Source: Microbacterium sp. SORGH_AS_0888
GTDB lineage: Bacteria; Actinomycetota; Actinomycetes; Actinomycetales; Microbacteriaceae
Assembly (NCBI RefSeq): GCF_030818905.1
Contig: NZ_JAUTAZ010000001.1
Location: 2,356,001 to 2,420,000, forward strand
Length of the DNA stretch: 64,000 bases
Direction: 5' to 3'
This document shows, in pieces, positions 1-9,502 of this stretch. The position numbers were made by a program, and so were the translations under genes. The notes under the pieces were generated by a model. That model made no database searches, had not been told where the DNA came from, and worked only from the letters and a program-made list of their open reading frames with translations. The first letter of the stretch is position 1. Each line of letters opens with the position of its first letter.

Positions 1-2
1 CG

Positions 3-2186
3 GGCGACTCGGCGGTCAACCCGGACGCGCCGATCGTGTGCTGCACGGCCGAGATCCTCGCCAACCTGGCGCTGCGCGAGGGCCCGGACGCCGACCTCGA
101 CCAGGTCGTGATGGACGAGTTCCACTACTACGGCGACCCCGATCGCGGATGGGCGTGGCAGGTGCCGCTGCTGCTCCTGCGGCGCGCGCAGTTCCTCCTC
201 ATGTCGGCGACGCTCGGGGACACGACCCGCATCGCGGAGGACCTCACCCACCGCACGGGCCGGCCGGTCGTGGAGGTCACGGGCGCCGAACGCCCCGTGC
301 CGCTCCACTTCTCCTACGCGCGGCGCCCGGTGCACGAGGTCGTGCACAACCTGCTGGAGGAGCGCGAGGCGCCGATCTACGTCGTGCACTTCGCCCAGGC
401 CGCGGCGATGGAGCGCGCCCAGGCGCTCGCGAGCGTGCAGATCGCGAGCCGTGCGCAGCGCGACGAGATCGCCGCGGCGATCGGCGGCTTCCGCTTCACG
501 ACCGGCTTCGGCAAGACGCTGTCGCGGCTCGTGCGCGCCGGCATCGGCGTGCATCACGCGGGCATGCTGCCGCGATACCGCCGGCTCGTCGAGACCCTCG
601 CCCAGCGGGGCCTGCTGCGGGTGATCTGCGGCACCGACACGCTGGGCGTCGGCATCAACGTGCCGATCCGCACCGTGCTCATCACGGCCCTCAGCAAGTA
701 CGACGGCACACGGATGCGGCAGCTCACCGCCCGCGAGTTCCACCAGGTCGCCGGCCGCGCGGGCCGCGCGGGGTACGACCCGCACGGCAACGTCGTCGTG
801 ATGGCGCCCGAGTGGGAGGTCGAGAACGCGGTCGCGCTCGCCAAGGCGGGCGACGATGCGGCCAAGCGGAAGAAGATCGTCCGCAAGAAGGCGCCGACGG
901 GGGTCGTCAACTGGGGTGAGGGGTCGTTCGAGAGGCTGCGGGATGCCGAGCCGGAACCGCTCGTGCCGCAGCTGCAGCTGACGGCGGCGATGCTCATCAA
1001 CGTCATCGGCCGCGGCGGCGACGTGTTCTCGAACGTGCGCTCGCTCGTGTTCGACAACCACCAGACGCGGGCGCAGCAGTACGCGCTCGCCCGCCGGGCG
1101 CTCGCGATCTTCCGCACGCTGCGGGCGGCCGGCGTGGTCGAGGTGGTCCCCGGCTCCGGGGAGATCCGGCTCACGGTCGACCTGCAGCCCAACTTCGCGC
1201 TCAACCAGCCGCTCTCGCCGTTCGCGCTCGCCGCGATCGGGCTGCTCGATCCCGAGGATGCGTCCGGATCCGTCGGGACGGGCCACTACGCGCTGGATGT
1301 CGTCAGTGTGATCGAGGCGACCCTCGACGACCCTCGGGCGATCCTGTCGCAGCAGGAGTTCCGCGCCCGCGGGGAGGCGGTCGCAGCCATGAAGCGGGAC
1401 GGGCTCGAGTACGAGGAGCGGATGGCGGCGCTCGAGGAGATCACCTATCCGAAGCCGCTCCAGGAGCTGTTGTCCCAGGCTTTCGAGACGTTCGCCTCGA
1501 GCCAGCCCTGGGTGCGCGACTTCGAGCTGCGCCCCAAGTCGGTCGTGCGCGACATGTTCGAGCAGGCGTTCTCGTTCGCCGAGTTCGTGAACGCCTATCA
1601 GCTCGGCCGCAGCGAGGGGCTCGTGCTGCGCTACCTCAGCGACGCCTACCGCGCGATCCGCCAGACGGTCCCCGCCGAGGCGCGAACGCCGGAGCTGCTC
1701 GATCTCATCGCGTGGCTCGGCGAGCTTGTGCGGCAGGTCGACTCGAGCCTCGTCGATGAGTGGGAGGCGCTGGTGAACCCCGCGGCCGAGGGCGAGGTCG
1801 TCGTGCCGCCGCCTCCGCCGTCGGTCGTCGCGAACCGCCGCGCCTTCACGGTCCTCGTGCGCAACGAGCTGTTCCGGCGCATCCAGCTCGCGGCGCTCCA
1901 GCGTGACGACGATCTGGCGGCCCTCGATCCGGATGTCGACTGGCCCGCGGTGCTCGACCGCTACTACGACGAGCACGACGGGATCGGCACGGGCGGCGCG
2001 GCGCGCTCGCCCGCGCTGTGCGTGATCGACGAGTCCGACGCATCCGACGGCGTGTGGCGGGTCGAGCAGACGATCGACGACCCCGCGGGCGACCACGACT
2101 GGCGCATCCGCGCAGAGGTCGATCTCGCCGCATCCGCCGAGGAGGGCGCCGCCGCAGTGCGGGTCACAGAGGTCGTGCGGCTCTAG
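3..2186 (+). CDS. DExH-box RNA/DNA helicase with C-terminal DUF3516 domain (5' truncated by window edge)
   Basis: The frame is open from base 3, so the N-terminus with the Walker A motif lies outside the window; 727 residues are visible. Helicase motif II reads DEFH (about visible residue 38), which makes this a DExH rather than DEAD protein. Motif III (SATLGD) and the motif V/VI region (VGINVP, then HQVAGRAGRAGYD) follow. The second half (about residue 270 on) lacks helicase motifs and matches the DUF3516 C-terminal module of actinobacterial Ski2/Mtr4-like helicases. ATP-dependent unwinding of structured RNA is the family expectation; the substrate is not known from sequence. The gene ends 154 nt before the GH3 lipoprotein gene. 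Confidence 0.9.
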   Translation, partial: GDSAVNPDAPIVCCTAEILANLALREGPDADLDQVVMDEFHYYGDPDRGWAWQVPLLLLRRAQFLLMSATLGDTTRIAEDLTHRTGRPVVEVTGAERPVPLHFSYARRPVHEVVHNLLEEREAPIYVVHFAQAAAMERAQALASVQIASRAQRDEIAAAIGGFRFTTGFGKTLSRLVRAGIGVHHAGMLPRYRRLVETLAQRGLLRVICGTDTLGVGINVPIRTVLITALSKYDGTRMRQLTAREFHQVAGRAGRAGYDPHGNVVVMAPEWEVENAVALAKAGDDAAKRKKIVRKKAPTGVVNWGEGSFERLRDAEPEPLVPQLQLTAAMLINVIGRGGDVFSNVRSLVFDNHQTRAQQYALARRALAIFRTLRAAGVVEVVPGSGEIRLTVDLQPNFALNQPLSPFALAAIGLLDPEDASGSVGTGHYALDVVSVIEATLDDPRAILSQQEFRARGEAVAAMKRDGLEYEERMAALEEITYPKPLQELLSQAFETFASSQPWVRDFELRPKSVVRDMFEQAFSFAEFVNAYQLGRSEGLVLRYLSDAYRAIRQTVPAEARTPELLDLIAWLGELVRQVDSSLVDEWEALVNPAAEGEVVVPPPPPSVVANRRAFTVLVRNELFRRIQLAALQRDDDLAALDPDVDWPAVLDRYYDEHDGIGTGGAARSPALCVIDESDASDGVWRVEQTIDDPAGDHDWRIRAEVDLAASAEEGAAAVRVTEVVRL

Positions 2187-2340
2187 GCCGTCTCCCTCTC
2201 GGTGAGACTCGCGGTCGAGCACATCCAACGGAACGGTGATCATCTCCCACCGCCGGCGCATAGTGTGCCACGTCGGCGCCGTCGATGCCGGGTTTGTCCA
2301 CGGGCTGGCCTGGCGATGTGCGGCGCGCGAGACTGAGGGG

Positions 2341-3510
2341 ATGCAGACACGGTCGCGGGTGCCCCTCCCCGTCGCGGCTCTGGCCGTGCTGGCCCTCCTC
2401 GCGGGCTGCGCGCCGGAGCCACCGGCGCCCTCCCCCTCCTCCTCGCGCACGGCGTCCGCCACCCCGACGCCGACGCCGACGCGCACGGTGGATCCGATCG
2501 CCGGCATGAGCCTCGAGGACCGTGTCGGGCAGCTGTTCATGGTGGGGACCTCGGTCGACGGCGTCACCCCCGAGACCCTCGCGGCCGTGCAGAGCCAGCG
2601 CATCGGGGGCGTCTTCCTGCACGGCCGGTCGTCCGCCGGCGTGGACGCGACCTCCTCCCTGGTCTCGCAGTTCACCGGCGCGAACCCCACGACCTCGCCC
2701 GCGCTCTGGGTCGCGACCGACCAGGAGGGCGGGGACGTGCAGGTGCTCTCCGGCCCCGGCTTCGACGACATCCCCTCGGCCGTGACGCAGGCGACCGACG
2801 GCTGCGACACGCTACGGGCCAGCGCGCTCGGGTGGGCGGGCTCGCTGTCGAAGGCGGGCGTGAACATGAACCTTGCCCCGGTCGCCGACATCGTCACGAG
2901 CCCCGACACGGCGGGCGAGAACCCGCCGATCGGCGCGCTCGACCGTGAGTACGGGTACGACGAGGCGACCGTCGCGGCGTGCGCGGGCGCCTTCGCGCAG
3001 GGGATGCGGGCAGCCGGCGTCCTGCCGACCTTCAAGCACTTCCCGGGCCTCGGGCGGGTCGCCGGCAACACGGACGTGTCGGCCGACGTGGTGGACACCG
3101 CGATCGGGCCGGACTCCCCCGACGTCGACGTCTACCGGACCCTGCTCGCGGAGGGCCCCGCGGTCGTGATGGTCTCGACCGCGGTGTACCAGCAGATCGA
3201 TCCCGCCGCCCCCGCCGCCTTCTCGCCGCCGGTGGTGACCGGTCTCCTCCGCGGACGTCTGGGCTACGACGGCGTCGTCACGACCGACGACCTCTCCGCC
3301 GCCGCGCAGGTGCAGCAATGGGCGCCGGGCGACCGCGCGGTGCTCGCGATCCGCGCGGGCGTGGACCTCCTGCTCGTCTCGGCGGATCCCTCGGTGTTCC
3401 CGGAGATGTACGACGCCGTGCTGAAGCAGGCGGAGAACGATCCGTCGTTCGCGGCGCTGGTGGATGCGTCGGCCCGACGCATCGTGGAGCTCAAGAGCTC
3501 GTTCCGCTGA
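2341..3510 (+). CDS. Glycoside hydrolase family 3 lipoprotein (beta-N-acetylhexosaminidase-like)
   Basis: A 389-residue lipoprotein. The ATG at 2341 is chosen over the upstream in-frame ATG because it starts a clean lipoprotein signal ending in the lipobox LLAGC (Cys23), followed by a Ser/Thr/Pro linker. The rest is a single GH3 TIM barrel of NagZ size. The nucleophile motif GYDGVVTTDD is present. The canonical KHFPGHG...DSH segment, whose Asp-His pair acts as acid/base in NagZ, reads KHFPGLGRVAGNTDVSAD here, so the His of that dyad is absent. It is probably a cell-surface hydrolase of N-acetylglucosaminides or related glycosides; substrate uncertain. Monocistronic, followed by a hairpin. Confidence 0.85.
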   Translation: MQTRSRVPLPVAALAVLALLAGCAPEPPAPSPSSSRTASATPTPTPTRTVDPIAGMSLEDRVGQLFMVGTSVDGVTPETLAAVQSQRIGGVFLHGRSSAGVDATSSLVSQFTGANPTTSPALWVATDQEGGDVQVLSGPGFDDIPSAVTQATDGCDTLRASALGWAGSLSKAGVNMNLAPVADIVTSPDTAGENPPIGALDREYGYDEATVAACAGAFAQGMRAAGVLPTFKHFPGLGRVAGNTDVSADVVDTAIGPDSPDVDVYRTLLAEGPAVVMVSTAVYQQIDPAAPAAFSPPVVTGLLRGRLGYDGVVTTDDLSAAAQVQQWAPGDRAVLAIRAGVDLLLVSADPSVFPEMYDAVLKQAENDPSFAALVDASARRIVELKSSFR

Positions 3511-3514
3511 CCCG

Positions 3515-3542
3515 CACGGGGCGGGGTTTTCCCCGGCCCGTG
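3515..3542 (+). terminator. GC-rich terminator hairpin after GH3 lipoprotein gene
   Basis: The arms CACGGG...CCCGTG continue into GGGG-TTTT-CCCC, giving an 11-bp stem with one mismatch and a TTTT loop. It begins 4 nt after the stop codon. No U-run follows, as is usual in high-GC actinobacteria. Confidence 0.55.
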
Positions 3543-3651
3543 GCCGCCCCCGGGCGCTCCCGTGCGCGTAGCGTGGAGAACGGGGCGACACGATCGTCCC
3601 CGATCCGCGGAGCGGATGTGCGCTCCGCACGAGAGTGGAGGAGACCCTGCC

Positions 3652-4719
3652 ATGAAGGCTGCACGTTACTACGACCGCGGCGACATCCGCATCGAGGACA
3701 TCCCGGAGCCGCAGGTCGAACCGGGAACGGTCGGCATCGACGTCGCCTACTGCGGCATCTGCGGCACGGACCTGCACGAGTACCTGGACGGACCGATCTT
3801 CGTGCCTCCCGCGGGTCACCCGCATCCGATCTCGGGCGAGTCGGCTCCCGTCACGCTCGGGCACGAGATGTCGGGGGTCGTCTACGCGGTGGGAGCCGGG
3901 GTCACCGATCTCGCCCCCGGCGACCACGTGGTCGTCGAGCCCTACATCGTGCGCGACGACGTCGACACGAGCGAGGCCAACATGGCCTACCACCTCTCGC
4001 CCGACATGAACTTCATCGGGCTGGCGGGACGCGGCGGCGGGCTGGCGGAGAAGATCGTGGTGCAGCGCCGCTGGGTGCACCCCATCGGCCCCGACATCCC
4101 GCTCGACGAGGCGGCGCTCATCGAGCCGCTGTCGGTCGGCTACCACGCGTATCGACGGTCGGGCGCCCAGCGGGGCGACCTCGCCCTCGTCACGGGCGCC
4201 GGCCCGATCGGGCTGCTGACGGCCGCCGTGCTGACGGCCGAGGGGGTCACGGTCGCGATCTCGGAGCCGAGCGCGCTGCGGCGCGAGAAGGCGCTCGAGA
4301 CGGGGGTGGCCGCTCACGTCTTCGACCCGCGCGAGGTCGACGTCGTCGCCGAGGTGCGAGCGCTCACCGGCGGGGTCGGTGCGGACGTCGCCTTCGAGTG
4401 CACATCGGTGCAGCCTGCGCTGGACACCCTGTTCGAGGCGGTCAAGCCCCGCGGTGTCATCGTCGTCGTCTCGATCTGGGGACATCCCGGCTCGCTCGAC
4501 ATGCAGAAGCTCGTGCTCAAAGAGGTCGATCTGCGGGGGACGATCGGCTACGTGAACAGCCACCCGGACACGATCCGGCTCGTGCAGGAGGGCAAGGTCG
4601 ACCTGAAGCCCTTCATCACGGGCCGCATCGGGCTCGACCACCTCGTCGACGAGGGCTTCGACACCCTCATCCACCGCAACGAGACGGCGGTCAAGATCCT
4701 CGTCGACCCGCGGCTGTGA
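3652..4719 (+). CDS. Zn-dependent medium-chain dehydrogenase, (R,R)-butanediol dehydrogenase-like, lacking the structural-zinc cysteines
   Basis: A 355-residue MDR-family oxidoreductase. The ATG at 3652 has a GGAGG ribosome site about 11 nt upstream. The catalytic zinc site is visible: YCGICGTDLHEY (Cys37) and GHE (about His71/Glu72). The NAD(P) Rossmann motif is GAGPIG (about residue 182). The overall pattern, including FIGLAGRGGG, resembles 2,3-butanediol dehydrogenases that oxidise butanediol to acetoin. The lobe that normally carries four structural-zinc cysteines (about residues 96-118) reads EPYIVRDDVDTSEAN and has none, so this is a one-zinc form. The promoter is probably TAGCGT near 3568. 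Exact substrate is inference. Confidence 0.82.
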   Translation: MKAARYYDRGDIRIEDIPEPQVEPGTVGIDVAYCGICGTDLHEYLDGPIFVPPAGHPHPISGESAPVTLGHEMSGVVYAVGAGVTDLAPGDHVVVEPYIVRDDVDTSEANMAYHLSPDMNFIGLAGRGGGLAEKIVVQRRWVHPIGPDIPLDEAALIEPLSVGYHAYRRSGAQRGDLALVTGAGPIGLLTAAVLTAEGVTVAISEPSALRREKALETGVAAHVFDPREVDVVAEVRALTGGVGADVAFECTSVQPALDTLFEAVKPRGVIVVVSIWGHPGSLDMQKLVLKEVDLRGTIGYVNSHPDTIRLVQEGKVDLKPFITGRIGLDHLVDEGFDTLIHRNETAVKILVDPRL

Positions 4720-4724
4720 TCTGT

Positions 4725-4755
4725 GCCGCCGACGCCCGGCCCGGGCGTCGGCGGC
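4725..4755 (+). terminator. Perfect palindromic hairpin between dehydrogenase and recQ
   Basis: Fifteen-base arms GCCGCCGACGCCCGG / CCGGGCGTCGGCGGC around one central base, starting 6 nt after the dehydrogenase stop and ending 7 nt before the recQ -10 box. It probably ends the upstream transcript; no U-run. Confidence 0.6.
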
Positions 4756-4761
4756 GGTCGT

Positions 4762-4767
4762 TACCCT
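4762..4767 (+). promoter_or_regulatory. Leaderless -10 box (TACCCT) of recQ
   Basis: TACCCT lies exactly 6 nt before the GTG at 4774, with no ribosome-binding site between. This matches the spacing of actinobacterial leaderless transcripts and fixes the recQ start. Confidence 0.75.
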
Positions 4768-4773
4768 GGACGG

Positions 4774-6741
<1,968 letters not shown>

Positions 6742-6781
6742 CCTCCCCGTCTTCGGGCGCGCCGCCGTCCCGCCCGGGCGG

Positions 6782-8056
6782 TCACCGTCGTGGCAGCACG
6801 TCCTCGAGGTGGGTGCGCAGGATCGCGGCGATGTCCACGTTCTCCCGGTCGTAGAGCCACTGGATCTGGAGGCCGTCCCACAGCGCGACCAGCCAGACGG
6901 CCTCGTGCTCGGGATCGCGATGGGGCGGCAGGTCGCCGTCGGCGGCTGCGGCCTCGAAGAGCGCGCGGAACATGTCGATCGAGGCGTGGAACCGCTTCGA
7001 GAAGTAGGCGTGCGCGGGATGCCGGGAGGCGGTCGCCTCGCACGAGAGCACCGTGTAGACCTCGATCAGCCCGGGGGCGGCGGTCGCGTTCCGTGCGGCG
7101 CCGTCGGGGATCTCGCGCAGCGCGGCGGCCGCGGTCGTCGCGCTGAGGATCGGAAGCGCGCGGCCGATCTCCTTGTCGCGTTCGGACAGCACCGCCTGCA
7201 GCAGGTCCTCCTTGGTCGGGTAGTGATGGAACAGCGCCGACTTCGACACGCCGACGCGCTCGGCGATCGAGCGCATGCTGGTGTCGCCGTATCCCTCCCG
7301 CGCGAACAGGGCGGTCGCGTCGCGGAGGATGCGATCGCGGCGGGCCCGCCCCGCGCTGTTGCCGTGGGGGCGGATCGGGGCGCTCGGCAGGCGCATCTCC
7401 GGCAGCGGGGAGGGCGCGATGCCGGTGGGCGGGCGGGGCGGGGCCCCGTCTGCGTACGGGCGCGCGACGAGCTCGGCGTCCCGGTCGAGCTCCCGCGCGA
7501 CATCCACTCGGTCGGGGGCGTAGAGCTGCATGATCTGGAGGCCGTCCCATCCCGCGATCAGCCGGCGGGTCTCCACGCGCAGGTCGCGGCCCGCGCCGTA
7601 GGCGCGAGCCTGCTCGGTCGCCGGACTCGACTGCATCCGGGCGTACCGGCGGCGCATCTCGTCGTGGGCCGGGTGACCGGATGCGGTCGCCTCGCCGACG
7701 AGCGCTGTGAACACCGCGAGGTACCCCGGACGCTCGGCGTTGCGGCGGGCGAGGTCGGCGGCGCTCAGCGGCGCGTGCGAGCGCTGGCGCTCCCGCACCC
7801 ACTCCGCGTTCACCGACTCGAACTCGGCCACGAGGTCCCGCAGGATGTCGTCCTTCGAGGGGTAGTGGCGCAGCAGCCCCGGGTGGCTGAGGCCGGCTGC
7901 GGCGGCGATGTCGCGCAGCGAGGTGGCGCGGTAGCCGGGGTCGACGAAGAGCCCCAGCGCAGCGGAACGGATCTGCTCCCGCGTGCGTGCACCGCGTGCG
8001 GTCAGGGCGCCGACGTCGCGCGTCGGGATGCCGCGCTCGGGGGATGTCGTCGTCAT
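6782..8056 (-). CDS. Tandem (double) TetR/AcrR-family transcriptional regulator
   Basis: One 424-residue chain carries two complete TetR units. HTH 1 spans about residues 28-72 (TSLRDIAAAAGLSHPGLLRHY) and HTH 2 about 240-284 (TSMRSIAERVGVSKSALFHHY). A Pro-rich linker (about 203-235) joins them. Both ligand domains contain the same landmark, WDGLQI plus a Tyr and Val-Asp (about residues 170 and 396), so the gene is an internal duplication/fusion. A covalent dimer is the obvious inference. It is transcribed away from the MFS-GH3 operon and is probably its repressor, binding the repeats at 8101-8133. The start is the ATG at 8056; longer in-frame starts would run into the divergent promoter. Confidence 0.9.
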   Translation of the reverse strand: MTTTSPERGIPTRDVGALTARGARTREQIRSAALGLFVDPGYRATSLRDIAAAAGLSHPGLLRHYPSKDDILRDLVAEFESVNAEWVRERQRSHAPLSAADLARRNAERPGYLAVFTALVGEATASGHPAHDEMRRRYARMQSSPATEQARAYGAGRDLRVETRRLIAGWDGLQIMQLYAPDRVDVARELDRDAELVARPYADGAPPRPPTGIAPSPLPEMRLPSAPIRPHGNSAGRARRDRILRDATALFAREGYGDTSMRSIAERVGVSKSALFHHYPTKEDLLQAVLSERDKEIGRALPILSATTAAAALREIPDGAARNATAAPGLIEVYTVLSCEATASRHPAHAYFSKRFHASIDMFRALFEAAAADGDLPPHRDPEHEAVWLVALWDGLQIQWLYDRENVDIAAILRTHLEDVLPRR

Positions 8057-8100
8057 GGCCGTCTCCGTCGAGGCTACCGCTACCGCGGTGATCGAGACGA

Positions 8101-8133
8101 TACCAGTCGATCGAGAAATGGTTACCAGTCGGT
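8101..8133. promoter_or_regulatory. Direct-repeat operator in the divergent tandem-TetR / MFS intergenic region
   Basis: TACCAGTCG occurs at 8101-8109 and again at 8123-8131, 22 bp apart (two helical turns), each followed by a (A/G)TC extension. The second copy contains the half-symmetric ACC-N4-GGT. The repeats lie between the start of the double TetR gene and the MFS start, upstream of a TATCGT -10-like box near 8145. A direct rather than inverted arrangement fits a fused two-headed regulator; binding is inference. Confidence 0.5.
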
Positions 8134-8202
8134 CTGTTTCGGGTGTATCGTGCTTTCGACGCCGCCGAGGCAGGCCAGGCGTCACGCGTGAAAGGACACG
8201 AG

Positions 8203-9501
8203 ATGACAGAGCTGTCAGCCGCCGCCAGTGCCGCCGCCGCAGGCACGACCGGCTTCAAGGCGCCGGGGACGACCCCCTCGCGCACTCCTCGGGGTTACAC
8301 GCCCGCGCTGGCCGGAGTGAACTTCGGCATCTACCTGGCGCTGTTGACGCCGGTCATGGTCGCGATGGCGTTCAAGATCCAGCACATCGACCCCGCGGGG
8401 GCCACGGGCAGTCTCGGCCTCGTGCTCGGCATCGGGGCGCTCTTCGCGCTCGTGGCCAATCCGCTCGTCGGTCGCCTCTCGGACCGGACGACCTCGCGGT
8501 GGGGCATGCGCCGGCCCTGGATGCTGGGCGGCGTGCTCGTGGGCCTCGGCTCCTTCGTCCTCATCGGCGCGGCGACGAGCGTGTGGGTCGTGCTGGTCGC
8601 CTGGTGTCTCGCGCAGGCCTCGATGAACGCGGTCCTCGCTGCGGCCAACGCCACGATCCCCGATCAGGTGCCTGTCGGCGGCCGCGGCAGGGTGTCCGGG
8701 GTCGTGGGGATCATGACCCCCCTCGGCGTCCTGGGCGGCAGCTTCCTCACCAACCTCATCGCCGACGACTTCCTGCGCTTCTTCGTTCCCGCCGTGATCG
8801 CGGTGGTCCTCGTCGTGCTGTTCTGCCTCATCCTCCGGGACCGCCGCCTCGCCGAGAAGCCGGCGCAGCGCTTCACCGTGGGCCAGTTCCTCGGCTCGTT
8901 CGTGTTCAACCCGGCGGCCCACCCCGACTTCGGGTGGACCTGGCTCACGAAGTTCCTCGTCATGTTCGGCTACGCGGGCATCGCGACCTATCTGCCCTAC
9001 TACCTCACCGAGCGGTTCCAGCTCGACGAGAAGGGAGCGACGGGCATCATCCTGCTGGCCAACGTCGCCTCCATGGTCGCCATGATGATCTCCAGCCCGC
9101 TGGGAGGGTGGCTCTCCGACAAGATCGGCAAGCGTCGCCCCTTCGTCGCGCTCGCCGGACTCATCATGGTCGTCGGTCTCGTGCTGCTGGCGTTCGCGCC
9201 GAGCCTGCCCGTGCTGATCATCGCCCAGGCGATCATCGGCCTCGGGGCGGGATCGTTCCTCTCCGTCGACCTGGCGCTGGCGACCGAGGTGCTGCCCAAC
9301 CCCGACGACACGGCGAAAGACCTCGGGGTGCTCAACATCGCGAACGCGCTGCCCCAGTCGATCGCTCCCGCGATCGCCCCCGGGATCATCGCGCTGGGAG
9401 CGACGACGGCGCTCGGCGGCTATACCGTCTATTACCTGTTCGGCGCCCTCGTGGCGCTCGCCGGCGCGGTCTTCGTGTACCGCATCAAGGGAGTGAAGTG
9501 A
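8203..9501 (+). CDS. MFS transporter (sugar/glycoside type)
   Basis: A 432-residue, roughly 12-helix major facilitator. The ATG at 8203 has AAAGGA upstream. The loop 2-3 signature NPLVGRLSDRTTSRWGMRRPW resembles glycoside-cation and sucrose-type carriers, and a repeat of it (GGWLSDKIGKRRP) opens the second half. The stop is one base before the GH3 start, so the two genes form a transport-hydrolysis operon under the divergent double TetR regulator. The likely role is uptake of a glycoside or oligosaccharide split by the GH3 partner. Substrate is not readable from the sequence. Confidence 0.85.
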   Translation: MTELSAAASAAAAGTTGFKAPGTTPSRTPRGYTPALAGVNFGIYLALLTPVMVAMAFKIQHIDPAGATGSLGLVLGIGALFALVANPLVGRLSDRTTSRWGMRRPWMLGGVLVGLGSFVLIGAATSVWVVLVAWCLAQASMNAVLAAANATIPDQVPVGGRGRVSGVVGIMTPLGVLGGSFLTNLIADDFLRFFVPAVIAVVLVVLFCLILRDRRLAEKPAQRFTVGQFLGSFVFNPAAHPDFGWTWLTKFLVMFGYAGIATYLPYYLTERFQLDEKGATGIILLANVASMVAMMISSPLGGWLSDKIGKRRPFVALAGLIMVVGLVLLAFAPSLPVLIIAQAIIGLGAGSFLSVDLALATEVLPNPDDTAKDLGVLNIANALPQSIAPAIAPGIIALGATTALGGYTVYYLFGALVALAGAVFVYRIKGVK

Positions 9502-9502
9502 G

